Assembly (NCBI GenBank): GCA_903927685.1
Contig: CAIYOB010000510.1
Location: 1-25,566, forward strand
From: an uncultured Planctomycetaceae bacterium
Lineage (GTDB): Bacteria > Planctomycetota > Planctomycetia > Pirellulales > Pirellulaceae
Length of the DNA stretch: 25,566 nucleotides
Reading direction: 5' to 3'
The translations under genes and the position numbers were made by a program. Below, one piece after another: positions 1 through 7,097 of this stretch. The notes beneath the pieces were generated by a model, which was not told the origin of the DNA, did no database searches, and saw only the letters and a program-made list of their open reading frames with translations. Position 1 is the first letter of the stretch, and each line of letters begins with the position of its first letter.

Positions 1-2508
1 GACGTTCTCGAACTGCCAGCTGATCTCCTCGTCCTCGCCGGGACGAGCCCGGATGCGGAGGAAGGCAGGCATCATCAGGTCGATGTCCGCCCCGTAGACC
101 ACGTCCAGGCTGCGGGCCTTCGGCTCCTCCGCCGCAGGCTTCGCGGGCTCTTTGCCGCCAGCCGCGTCCTTGGCTGCAACATCCTTGGCTGCCGCATCCT
201 TGGCTGCCGCATCCTTGGCCGCTTCCGCCGGAGCGGCGGCCGGCTTGCTCTCGGCGCCCGCGGCGGGTGTTTCCGCGACCTTCGCATCGACCTTGGCCTC
301 TTCCGCGCCGGCGTCCGACATCGACTTGTTCTCCGGCAGCTTGCCGGTGATCCGCGCGGCGATGGTCTGCGGACCCTTGCGATCGCCCTGGGCCACCTTC
401 AGCAGGAACGGGTTTTCACGATTGTCCATGAAGGCCTGGTAACTGAGTGTCCCAGCCATGTCGCCCGTCGTCACCAGCTTGGTGAACTTCAGATCGCTGT
501 TTGCGTCCGGCTTGATCGAGCCCGGCACGGGGAAGAAGATCTCCGACAAGCCGGCTGTAATCGGCGATTCGTCGTTGATCGACTCTTCGCCACCGGGGGC
601 TTCGCGACGGCAGAAGACCCACGAGTCCGGGATGCCCTGGATCTGCAGTTTTAAGTAAGGATTAAACTCCTGCCAGACGATATCGGGCGAATACATCCCC
701 ATCATGCCCGTTTCGCCGGTCACCTCGATGCCCAGCAGGTTCCACATCTTCTGAATCTCGCCCTTGGGCTGCGGGCCCTGCTGTTGGAACATCATCCCGC
801 CGCCCGGTGGCATTTTGGGTTCCCCCGTAGCCGGAGCGGCCATGAAGATTGGCCGCGGGTCCTCGAAGACGGCCGTCGGCTGGCCCGCCTTGATGGCTTC
901 CAGTACGTTATCGAACTGTTCGGGACTGAGCGACGAAGGCTGGGCGACCAGCATGACGTCGTACATGTCCTTCTCGATCGGATTGGTCGGGTCGATCTCC
1001 TTGACATCGTACTGCTTTTCCAATTCGAGCACGATTTCCTGCTTGGGGATATCCTGCGGGCGTCCGCCGGCGAACGAGAATCCGCCGAACAACTGGGCGT
1101 CGGTCCGCACGATGCCCACGGTCTTGCGTTCTTTCTTGGCCACGGTGCAGATTGAGCGGATCAATTCGTACTCGACGGGAATCCCGTAGTCAAAGAACGG
1201 CACGACGACCTTTTCCAGCCCGCACGTGAAGGCGGCTGCCAGGAACAGTTCCTCGTCCTTGATCGCCCCCCGCGTCCGCGTCCGCACACCTTCCGGTTTG
1301 ATGCCGTAGCGTTTTTCAGCCAACGACGTCAACTCGATCGCATCCTCGCTGCCCTCGTCCAGGATGTTCATTCGGACGTTGACGTTGCCTTCGGCGGTCG
1401 CCCGAAACTCTTTCAGCATGGAAATCAAGTCGGCCCGCGTCTTGGCGTACAATTCCGGGACTTGGCCGCTGATAAAGGCATCGATCTGGATCGTGTGATC
1501 CGGCTTCAGTTCCTTGAGCAGTCGCTTTGTGTCCGGGGACAGGGAGCTGACTTTGCCGACGGTGAGATCGCGACGCACTCCGCCCAGCACGTCACTGTTG
1601 GCAAAGACGTAGTTCACCCCCAAGACGATGACGATCAGCGACAGGGTCCGAACCAGATAGTGCCCCAACAGCGACGTCCCGTCGCGGCCCCCGGACCAAT
1701 GCCGGCTGCCGATCAGCACCATGCTCAGATACAGCCCCACCACACCTACCAGGGTGAAGTAGGCCACCGAAGAAAGGCTGACCACCCCGCGACCGAAGTC
1801 GTCGAACTGGGCCCCGATGCTCCAACCGGATACCAAGCGGGCCAACGTGGTGTTGCGCACGATCACATCCGCCTTGACGGCAAACACCAGCGGAGCGTTG
1901 AACATCGCGCCTAAGATGAACCCCACCGTCAGATTGCCGGTCAAGAACGACGCGATCATGCCCACGGCCAGCATGGCCATGCCGACGAACCAGTAACCCA
2001 GGTAGGTGGCAAAAAACAGCCCGGTATCCAAGTCGCCCAGTGTCAGCGAGGCCAAGACGATGAAATTGCAGAACTGGGAGAACAGCAGCGAAGCGGTGTA
2101 GATCGATCCGGCCGCGATGTACTTGCCCACGACAATATCAAAGTCCGCCGCAGGCAGCGTCAGCAGCAATTCATCCGTGCCCTGCCGGCGTTCGTCCGAC
2201 CAGATCCCCATCGTAATCGCCGGAATGAACACCAACATGATCATCGGCAGGTACTTGTTCAACTGCCCCAAGTTCGCCAAGTTGGCGTTGAAAAACTCGT
2301 GCGGCCAAAACGCCGCCAGCGAGGTCAAGAGCACGAACAAGCACAGAAAGACGTAACCCGTGGGGTTGCTGAAGTATCCGATGAAATTCCGCTTCAGCAC
2401 CGCCCAGGCCGCTCGCTTCATGATGCACAGCGGCGCGATCACGATCGCCAGAACTACCAGGAAGATCGCGTTCAGCAGCAAAAGGGAAAGGAGGGAGTTC
2501 AGGAACAT
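1..2508 (-). CDS. Fused ABC-2 permease / GldG-type auxiliary protein (partial, C-terminus beyond window)
   Basis: At least 836 codons are open from the ATG at 2508-2506 to the left edge without a stop. The first ~330 residues hold about eight hydrophobic segments and an ABC-2 permease body (for example the segment with MGIWSDERRQGTDELLLTLP). From about residue 330 the protein changes to a soluble GldG-like part (DLTVGKVSSLSPDTKRLL, then YDVMLVAQPSSLSPEQFD). GldF and GldG are separate ABC exporter parts in Bacteroidetes; here they are one chain. An Ala/Lys/Asp-rich linker made of 15-bp repeats (166-225) separates this from a C-terminal part that continues outside. The start is supported by AGAGAAG six bases upstream. 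It lies 72 bases after the ATPase gene on the same strand, so the two probably form one exporter. The substrate is unknown; a gliding role should not be assumed from the family name. Confidence 0.88.
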   Translation of the reverse strand, partial: MFLNSLLSLLLLNAIFLVVLAIVIAPLCIMKRAAWAVLKRNFIGYFSNPTGYVFLCLFVLLTSLAAFWPHEFFNANLANLGQLNKYLPMIMLVFIPAITMGIWSDERRQGTDELLLTLPAADFDIVVGKYIAAGSIYTASLLFSQFCNFIVLASLTLGDLDTGLFFATYLGYWFVGMAMLAVGMIASFLTGNLTVGFILGAMFNAPLVFAVKADVIVRNTTLARLVSGWSIGAQFDDFGRGVVSLSSVAYFTLVGVVGLYLSMVLIGSRHWSGGRDGTSLLGHYLVRTLSLIVIVLGVNYVFANSDVLGGVRRDLTVGKVSSLSPDTKRLLKELKPDHTIQIDAFISGQVPELYAKTRADLISMLKEFRATAEGNVNVRMNILDEGSEDAIELTSLAEKRYGIKPEGVRTRTRGAIKDEELFLAAAFTCGLEKVVVPFFDYGIPVEYELIRSICTVAKKERKTVGIVRTDAQLFGGFSFAGGRPQDIPKQEIVLELEKQYDVKEIDPTNPIEKDMYDVMLVAQPSSLSPEQFDNVLEAIKAGQPTAVFEDPRPIFMAAPATGEPKMPPGGGMMFQQQGPQPKGEIQKMWNLLGIEVTGETGMMGMYSPDIVWQEFNPYLKLQIQGIPDSWVFCRREAPGGEESINDESPITAGLSEIFFPVPGSIKPDANSDLKFTKLVTTGDMAGTLSYQAFMDNRENPFLLKVAQGDRKGPQTIAARITGKLPENKSMSDAGAEEAKVDAKVAETPAAGAESKPAAAPAEAAKDAAAKDAAAKDVAAKDAAGGKEPAKPAAEEPKARSLDVVYGADIDLMMPAFLRIRARPGEDEEISWQFENV
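166..225 (-). repeat. In-frame 15-bp tandem repeat, four copies, in the GldG-type linker
   Basis: Four adjacent 15-bp units (166-180, 181-195, 196-210, 211-225) with core TCCTTGGCTGC on the plus strand. The middle two are identical and the outer ones differ by a few bases. On the coding strand they give repeated AAKDA pentapeptides in a low-complexity linker. The unit length is a multiple of three, so copy number can vary without breaking the frame. Confidence 0.85.
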
Positions 2509-2580
2509 AGCTACTTCTCTCAACCGAGTTAAAAGCCAAGATGCAGATCGGGCCGATCCAGCCTCAAACGAAGGCCGCGA

Positions 2581-3336
2581 CTAGACCAGTGCGGCCTCGG
2601 CCGCCGTCAACCGCTTGAACGCCCCGTCCAAGCCACCTTTGTCGTGTAACAGGTCCGCGACCGCTCCATCGTGCACCAGGCGGCCTTCGTTAATCAGGAT
2701 CACGCGACTGGCCATCGCCTCGACCTCCTGCAAGATGTGCGTCGACAGCAGAATGGTCTTTTTCTCGTCGTCTCGCAACCGCTCCATCGTCCGCCGGACT
2801 TCGCGGATCTGGTTCGGATCCAACCCCGCCGTCGGTTCGTCCATGATCAAAACATCCGGCTCGTGAAGCAGTGCCTGGGCCATGCCCAGACGCTGACGAT
2901 ACCCCTTGGACAGCTTGGAGATCGGCTTGTGGAACACGCTGCCCAGCATGCACAACTCGACCACCGCCTCGATCCTCGCCTGCCGCCGCTCGCGGGACAT
3001 TCCCCGGGCGTCCGCAAAGAACTCGAGCAGGCTGTGCGGAGTCATATCCGGGTACAGAGGCCCGTTTTCAGGCAGGTATCCCAGGCGTTCGGAGCCCGCC
3101 AGTCGGTCGACCGCCATATTGTGTCCGGCGATTCGGGCGATGCCTTCGGAAGGGGCGACGTAGCCGGTCAGCAGCTTCATCGTCGTGCTCTTGCCGGCGC
3201 CGTTGGGGCCCAGAAAGGCCACCAACTCTCCTTCGTGCACACTGAACGACACGTCGCGGCAAGCCGCAAACGGGCCATAAAACTTCGAGAGGCCAACGGC
3301 CTCGATCATCGGTTGGCTGTCCACCTTGTTAATCAT
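2581..3336 (-). CDS. ABC transporter ATP-binding protein (GldA/CcmA/NatA type)
   Basis: A 251-aa single ATPase domain that would energise the permease encoded just downstream. Walker A GPNGAGKST is at residues 43-51, the Q-loop region reads YLPENGPLY (about 87-95, with Glu in place of Gln as is common in this subfamily), the signature LSKGYRQRL is at 142-150, Walker B VLIMDEPTAGLDP at 162-174, and the H-loop STH at 198-200. The ATG at 3336 has no clear Shine-Dalgarno sequence; Met10 (PMIEAVGLSKFYG) is a possible alternative start because the domain begins there. Length is normal for drug/lipid-type ABC-2 exporters. It is followed by the fused permease after 72 bases on the same strand, which supports a two-gene exporter operon. 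Substrate unknown. Confidence 0.93.
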   Translation of the reverse strand: MINKVDSQPMIEAVGLSKFYGPFAACRDVSFSVHEGELVAFLGPNGAGKSTTMKLLTGYVAPSEGIARIAGHNMAVDRLAGSERLGYLPENGPLYPDMTPHSLLEFFADARGMSRERRQARIEAVVELCMLGSVFHKPISKLSKGYRQRLGMAQALLHEPDVLIMDEPTAGLDPNQIREVRRTMERLRDDEKKTILLSTHILQEVEAMASRVILINEGRLVHDGAVADLLHDKGGLDGAFKRLTAAEAALV

Positions 3337-3390
3337 GGTTTCGCCAAGTCAGAATCGGGGGGGGAAGTTCGGTAGGAAGCTCGGCCAGAA

Positions 3391-3451
3391 TGGCAGGCCG
3401 ATTAAACGTCCTGTTACGGAATCTGCCAGCATTTGGTTCAAAATTGGCAGA
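3391..3451. repeat. CTGCCA/TGGCAG inverted repeats in a divergent intergenic region
   Basis: Between the divergent ATPase and SRAP genes, TGGCAG occurs at 3391-3396, and TCTGCCA at 3422-3428 is matched by TGGCAGA at 3445-3451 (7-bp stem, 16-base loop). It could be an operator or a transcript hairpin; nothing shows which. No confident promoter was recognised in this 269-base gap. Confidence 0.35.
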
Positions 3452-3605
3452 ACCTCACGCAAGGTGCCCCAGTGTAGCAACATCCAGGCCGAACGCAATT
3501 TGGCACCTGGACTTGTTTGCCGGCCAGAGATGCTTAGTCTTTACGGTAACTTGAGTTGGGTTTTCGCTGGAAACGCTCGAACGCCTCTGAAATCGAGAAG
3601 ATCCG

Positions 3606-4292
3606 ATGTGCGGACGCTTTACCTTACGGACTCGCACCGCTGCGTTGGCCGAGCAATTTGGCGGTGAACCGCCTGCCGAACTCGGACTGCGATACAATAT
3701 CGCGCCCACCCAGTCGGTGGCCATCATTCGGATCCTGCCGGAAGTCGCTGGCAGGCACTGGCAGATGGTTCGCTGGGGCTTGGTGCCCTCTTGGGCCAAA
3801 GACGCGTCGATCGGCAATCGAATGATCAATGCCCGCGCCGAGACGATCGCCGACAAGCCGTCGTTTCGCACCGCTTTTCGCCGCCGCCGTTGCCTGATCC
3901 CCGCTGATGGGTATTTTGAATGGCAAAAGACAGACTCCGGCAAGCAACCATTTTACCTGCACCTGGACGACGACCGGCCGTTCGCGATGGCCGGCCTGTG
4001 GGAAAGCTGGGTGAATCCGGCCGCCAGCCAGCCGCTCCAGACTTGCACCATCATCACGACGCAGGCGAACCAGGTAACGCAGCCGATTCACGATCGGATG
4101 CCCGTGATCCTGTCGCCCGCCGATCATGACCTGTGGCTGGATCCGCAATTCCAGGATGCGAACCGTCTGGCCGCCCTGCTCCGGCCGTTCGAGGGCCCGG
4201 AGTTGCGGGCGGATCCGGTCGAGACTTATGTCAATAGCCCGCGGAACGATGATCCGCGGTGCATCGAAGTGAAGAAGTCGCTGAGTCGCTAA
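3606..4292 (+). CDS. SOS response-associated peptidase / HMCES (SRAP) family protein
   Basis: A 228-aa protein spanning the full SRAP domain. In this family Cys2, exposed after Met1 removal, forms a covalent thiazolidine link to abasic sites in single-stranded DNA and so protects the genome. Key residues are present: Cys2 in MCGRF, Asn31 in the RYNIAPTQ block, WGLVPSWAKD (57-66), the NARAET block (75-80), Glu105 in GYFEW, and His162 in HDRMPVIL. The ATG must be right because Cys2 has to be the second residue; GAGAAG lies just upstream. Downstream, after 44 bases, is a secreted sialidase-like gene with no obvious link. The stop codon sits inside a tandem octamer repeat (4277-4300). No SOS box was recognised. 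Confidence 0.95.
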   Translation: MCGRFTLRTRTAALAEQFGGEPPAELGLRYNIAPTQSVAIIRILPEVAGRHWQMVRWGLVPSWAKDASIGNRMINARAETIADKPSFRTAFRRRRCLIPADGYFEWQKTDSGKQPFYLHLDDDRPFAMAGLWESWVNPAASQPLQTCTIITTQANQVTQPIHDRMPVILSPADHDLWLDPQFQDANRLAALLRPFEGPELRADPVETYVNSPRNDDPRCIEVKKSLSR

Positions 4293-4300
4293 GTCGCTGA
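4277..4300 (+). repeat. Tandem octamer GTCGCTRA, three copies, spanning the SRAP stop codon
   Basis: Three contiguous 8-bp units: 4277-4284 (GTCGCTGA), 4285-4292 (GTCGCTAA) and 4293-4300 (GTCGCTGA). The TAA stop of the upstream gene is the end of the second unit. A related two-copy array lies after the fumarase stop at 18263-18278. Confidence 0.8.
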
Positions 4301-4336
4301 GTTTGAAAAGCGTGAGCCTGAAGTGGGGGACGTGCT

Positions 4337-5914
4337 ATGACGAAGTGCGGTTGGTTCGTGCTGGGGATGTTGTTGGTGCCGTTTGGGGCTGGAATCACTT
4401 GCGGCGACGAGTGGAAACTTGACTTGGCCTCGGCCGATGCCGGCCGCCAATGGGTCATCGATCAGGCGTCTGCCCGACTGGCCGACGGGGAACTGGTACT
4501 GGACGGTCGGAAGCGCATGTCGCGTGCGTTCTTCACGCCGGCCGAGTGGACCGATGTGACTTTGCGAGCCAAGTTCCTGGTGGAACCGCAGACGGAAGGC
4601 GTGCTCGCGTGCGGGTTCGTAGTCCGGGCGGCGGATGGCCGAAGTTATTACTACGTCCACTTTGACCGTGGCCAGGCGATTCTGGTGCGGCACAGTTCCG
4701 ATGTGGAATGGAACGAAATCAAGCGGGTCGGCGGGCTGGACAAGCCCGCCGGGCAGTGGCACGAAGGCCAGCTGGAATGCAGCGGCAACACGTTGCGAGT
4801 CAGCCTGAATGGCAAGGTCCTGTACGAAGCCACCGACAGCGCACTGGGCCGTGGCCGGATCGGCTTCTATGCCAACCAGGGCTTGGCCCACATCAAGGAC
4901 ATCACGGTCACGGGCCAGCGTTTGGAACCGACCACGGACTTCGTCATTCCCGCCCCCAACTTCGTCCTCGTGTGCGAGGACGCCGGCGCCGGCGGCTACG
5001 AAGCGTTCCCGGATGTCTGCCGCTTGAGCGACGGGCGGCTGATGTGCGTGTTCTATGCGGGCTATGGCCATGTCGCCATGCCGAATGGACAACTGCCCCG
5101 GGGCGGCCGCATCTGCTACTGCACGTCGGCGGACGAAGGACGCACCTGGTCGCCAGCCACCGTACTGTTCGACGGCCCGGACGATGATCGCGATCCGTCG
5201 ATCGTGCAACTGAAAAGTGGTCGGCTGGTCTGCAACTTCTTCTCGCTGCGCAAGAACCCTGCCGCCTCGCCGCCGTGGGACGGCTTGGGTTCGTGGCTGG
5301 TGACCTCGGACGATTCCGGCCGGACGTGGTCGGCGCCCGCGCAAATCTCGGAGAATTATTACTGCAGCTCGCCGATCCGCGAACTGTCCACCGGGCGGCT
5401 GATTCTGGGCCTGTACGCTGAGCGCAACGGCACGGCGCATGGCGCGGTCGTGTCCAGCGACGACGGCGGGCGGACCTGGGGACCGGAAGTCGACATCGAC
5501 AACGGCGGCATTCGCCTGGACGCCGAGACGGATGTACTCGAACTCCGCGACGGCACGCTGTACGCCGCGCAGCGGCCGCAAATGTCGTACGCGACGTCAT
5601 CGGATCGCGGGCAGACGTGGACTATCTCCAAGCCGATGGGTTTTCCCGGGCACTGTCCCTATTTGCTGCGAACCAAGGATGACGTCATCCTCCTGGCGCA
5701 TCGCGTGCCCAACACCAGTTTGCACTACAGCCTGGACGAGTGCCGCACGTGGAGCGAAAACGTCCCGATCGACGACGTGGGCGGCGCCTACCCGTCGCTG
5801 GTCAACCTGAGCGACGGCAGCGTGCTGGTCGTATACTACGAAGAAGGCGCCGGCTCGAGCATTCGTGCCAAGCGGCTGCGCGCCACCCGGGACGGAATCC
5901 AATGGCTGCGGTAG
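4337..5914 (+). CDS. Secreted LamG/DUF1080-like plus BNR-repeat (sialidase-like) glycan-active protein
   Basis: A 525-aa exported protein. Residues 1-23 form a signal peptide (hydrophobic stretch FVLGMLLVPFGAGI). Residues ~25-195 are a concanavalin-like beta domain of the 3-keto-disaccharide hydrolase/DUF1080 type (RAKFLVEPQTEGVLACGFVVR ... GRIGFYANQG). From ~205 to the end is a BNR propeller with five Asp-boxes of the form SxDxGxTW at 264-271, 324-331, 374-381, 421-428 and 465-472 (the last reads SLDECRTW). The usual F/YRIP arginine motif of true sialidases is not evident; the equivalent stretch reads AFPDVCRLSDGRLM. The substrate may therefore be another sugar, or the protein may only bind. 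The ATG at 4337 is followed directly by the signal peptide; the ribosome site is weak (GGGGA). Confidence 0.88.
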   Translation: MTKCGWFVLGMLLVPFGAGITCGDEWKLDLASADAGRQWVIDQASARLADGELVLDGRKRMSRAFFTPAEWTDVTLRAKFLVEPQTEGVLACGFVVRAADGRSYYYVHFDRGQAILVRHSSDVEWNEIKRVGGLDKPAGQWHEGQLECSGNTLRVSLNGKVLYEATDSALGRGRIGFYANQGLAHIKDITVTGQRLEPTTDFVIPAPNFVLVCEDAGAGGYEAFPDVCRLSDGRLMCVFYAGYGHVAMPNGQLPRGGRICYCTSADEGRTWSPATVLFDGPDDDRDPSIVQLKSGRLVCNFFSLRKNPAASPPWDGLGSWLVTSDDSGRTWSAPAQISENYYCSSPIRELSTGRLILGLYAERNGTAHGAVVSSDDGGRTWGPEVDIDNGGIRLDAETDVLELRDGTLYAAQRPQMSYATSSDRGQTWTISKPMGFPGHCPYLLRTKDDVILLAHRVPNTSLHYSLDECRTWSENVPIDDVGGAYPSLVNLSDGSVLVVYYEEGAGSSIRAKRLRATRDGIQWLR

Positions 5915-6047
5915 AACGGCGCTGCATCCCTACATCGGTGCAGTGTTGGTGTGGCCCAGAGGCAGGAAACTGCAGAGTCTAGACGGGACCGGCATTGCAG
6001 GACTGTTGAGCAACTTCGTCCGACGAAGCCGACGGTTGCACGTGCCG
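5915..6047. other. Short convergent intergenic region, nothing recognised
   Basis: 133 bases lie between the convergent sialidase-like gene and the four-Cys protein gene. No strong hairpin with a T-tract, repeat or RNA gene was seen. Confidence 0.5.
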
Positions 6048-6260
6048 TCACGGCGTGTCACGGGAGCGATTGACTCGGACGCCCTCCGGTACATCCTGAC
6101 CACGCTCCAACCGCTTGGCGGCCAGACGCTCTTCCCAGGGCACGGCGAACACCGAGTTCGTGAACAGTACGCACCCCGGCCGCCCCGGCACGCACAGGTC
6201 GCCGACCCGTTGACACGTGTCGTGCGCGTCGTCGTAATGAGGACAGGAGAAGGAACTCAT
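6048..6260 (-). CDS. Small four-cysteine protein next to an Rrf2 regulator (unknown function)
   Basis: A 70-aa protein from the ATG at 6260-6258 to TGA at 6048. The compact N-terminus has four cysteines at 6, 16, 23 and 30 (C-x9-C-x6-C-x6-C), the last two in a CVPGRPGC turn, followed by SVFAVPWEERLAAKRLE, which looks like a short conserved segment plus helix. The spacing would suit a metal or small Fe-S site, but no enzyme family was recognised. A longer reading from TTG at 6311 adds 17 residues (GHAGVRWAVREAGG...) that look non-conserved; the ATG start is preferred although its ribosome site (GGCGGCAG) is poor. It lies 166 bases downstream of the Rrf2 gene on the same strand, and both are preceded by the motif TTGTTGACNTGT, so co-regulation is likely. 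Confidence 0.62.
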   Translation of the reverse strand: MSSFSCPHYDDAHDTCQRVGDLCVPGRPGCVLFTNSVFAVPWEERLAAKRLERGQDVPEGVRVNRSRDTP

Positions 6261-6329
6261 ACCGCTGCCGCCAGCCTCCCGAACCGCCCACCGCACGCCC
6301 GCGTGGCCCAATTGCGGCGTGCAGCGATA

Positions 6330-6341
6330 TTGTTGACATGT
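6330..6341 (-). promoter_or_regulatory. Candidate Rrf2 operator copy 2, upstream of the four-Cys gene
   Basis: The plus-strand 12-mer TTGTTGACATGT is 11/12 identical to the sequence directly upstream of the Rrf2 gene (6869-6880). In the direction of the minus-strand gene it reads ACATGTCAACAA and lies 69 bases before the ATG at 6260. An AT-rich ATATATT block lies further upstream, as it does for the other copy. Confidence 0.45.
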
Positions 6342-6361
6342 CGCTCCAGAATGAATATATG
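6333..6361 (+). promoter_or_regulatory. Sigma-70-like promoter pattern pointing into the 3' end of the Rrf2 gene
   Basis: TTGACA at 6333-6338, a 17-base spacer, then TATATG at 6356-6361: a near-consensus -35/-10 pair on the plus strand. The only downstream gene within 900 bases on either strand is the Rrf2 gene in antisense. It overlaps the candidate operator, so it may be an antisense promoter or a chance result of the motif. Confidence 0.35.
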
Positions 6362-6426
6362 CGGCGGGCCGGCCAAGTCAAGAAGTCCCGCTACAAGAAG
6401 TCCCGGACCTGCGCCGGGGCGGGGCG

Positions 6427-6867
6427 TTACGGAGAGATCCTGGTCCGGCGAGGTCGAGAGTGGCCTTTCGGCGAGCCGAGGTCGGCGATCGTGGTGGTGG
6501 TCATGGAGTCGAGATAGGCGTTGCAGACTGCCTTCCAGCCCCGATGAGCCACACAGGCGTCCTGATCGCTGCAGGCGTGCTTTTCGCCCAGAAAACAGCC
6601 CGGGAGGGCATGAACGCCCTCGAACAGTTCCGCGACCTCCATCAGCGTGATCTGGTCCGAAGGCTTCAGCAGCCGATAGCCACCCCCGGAACCACGGGTT
6701 GCGTCGACGACTCCGGCATTCCGCAAGGTCAACAGGATCCTGGCCAGGAAGTTCGCCGGCACCGCCGCCGCCGCCGCCAACTCGCGTCCCAGTATCGACT
6801 CGCCTGGTGGCACTTGGGCCAACCGTGCCAAGGCCCGAATTGCGTGTTGTGCGGTAGCTGACAGCAT
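6427..6867 (-). CDS. Rrf2-family transcriptional regulator, probably Fe-S containing
   Basis: A 146-aa cytoplasmic DNA-binding regulator of the IscR/NsrR/RsrR family. The N-terminal winged helix (MLSATAQHAIRALARLA, then VPANFLARILLTLRNAGVV and the wing GSGGGYRLL) covers residues 1-66. The dimer helix and cluster loop follow with cysteines at 91, 99, 105 and 115. Rrf2 sensors use three Cys with a C-x5-8-C-x5-C spacing, matched here by Cys91, 99 and 105, so a [2Fe-2S] or [4Fe-4S] cluster that senses iron, NO or redox state is likely. The C-terminus has a basic, probably disordered tail. The ATG at 6867 lies only one base from a TTGTTGACCTGT motif that is repeated before the small four-Cys gene downstream, consistent with autoregulation and control of that gene. 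Confidence 0.92.
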   Translation of the reverse strand: MLSATAQHAIRALARLAQVPPGESILGRELAAAAAVPANFLARILLTLRNAGVVDATRGSGGGYRLLKPSDQITLMEVAELFEGVHALPGCFLGEKHACSDQDACVAHRGWKAVCNAYLDSMTTTTIADLGSPKGHSRPRRTRISP

Positions 6868-6868
6868 G

Positions 6869-6880
6869 TTGTTGACCTGT
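6869..6880 (-). promoter_or_regulatory. Candidate Rrf2 operator copy 1, at the Rrf2 start codon
   Basis: The plus-strand 12-mer TTGTTGACCTGT lies directly before the Rrf2 ATG (6867-6865). Read towards the gene it is ACAGGTCAACAA, preceded by ATATGTTATTGATGA with an imperfect TGTT/AACA symmetry. Placement between a likely promoter and the start codon fits an autorepressor site. It shares 11 of 12 bases with 6330-6341. Confidence 0.45.
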
Positions 6881-7020
6881 TCATCAATAACATATCGGGC
6901 GTTCGGCGTCCGTCAGTGCAGGGCTTGCGATGCTTGTCGGCTTCCGGTTCTTGACAGCGCGGGCCCAACACCGATGAGCCGGAGATTGCTTATCGCTGCC
7001 GGAGGCGGATCTGTTGTAAA

Positions 7021-7097
7021 CGGGCAGTTGCGAATGGAGTTGAACTCCGCCCGCGCTCCGAAGCCGTTTCTCGGACCGTGGCAAAGCAAACTGCCCG
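7021..7097. ncRNA. Candidate structured RNA element, three-way-junction fold
   Basis: CGGGCAGTTGC (7021-7031) pairs with GCAAACTGCCCG (7086-7097): nine perfect base pairs, one bulged A, then two more pairs. Inside lie two hairpins, GGAGT-TGA-ACTCC (7036-7048) and TCCGA-N9-TCGGA (7057-7075). The 77-base size resembles a tRNA, but T-loop and CCA features are missing. The outer stem is uncommon by chance in a gap this size but not decisive; the inner stems are short. It would fold on either strand. Confidence 0.25.

Noticed and set aside
166..225. CRISPR-like array
   Set aside because: Repeats are contiguous 15-bp units without spacers and encode an in-frame Ala/Lys/Asp linker.
3326..3667. 113-residue plus-strand open frame between the ATPase and SRAP genes
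   Set aside because: Overlaps both flanking genes in other frames, with no recognisable domain.
4289..5581. 430-residue minus-strand open frame under the sialidase-like gene
   Set aside because: Antisense shadow; the plus-strand frame has a signal peptide and five Asp-boxes.
5865..6650. 261-residue plus-strand frame from the end of the sialidase-like gene into the Rrf2 region
   Set aside because: Overlaps two real genes in antisense; Arg/Pro/Ser-rich with no start signal.
7021..7097. tRNA gene
   Set aside because: Size fits, but there is no T-loop consensus, anticodon arm or D-arm pattern on either strand.
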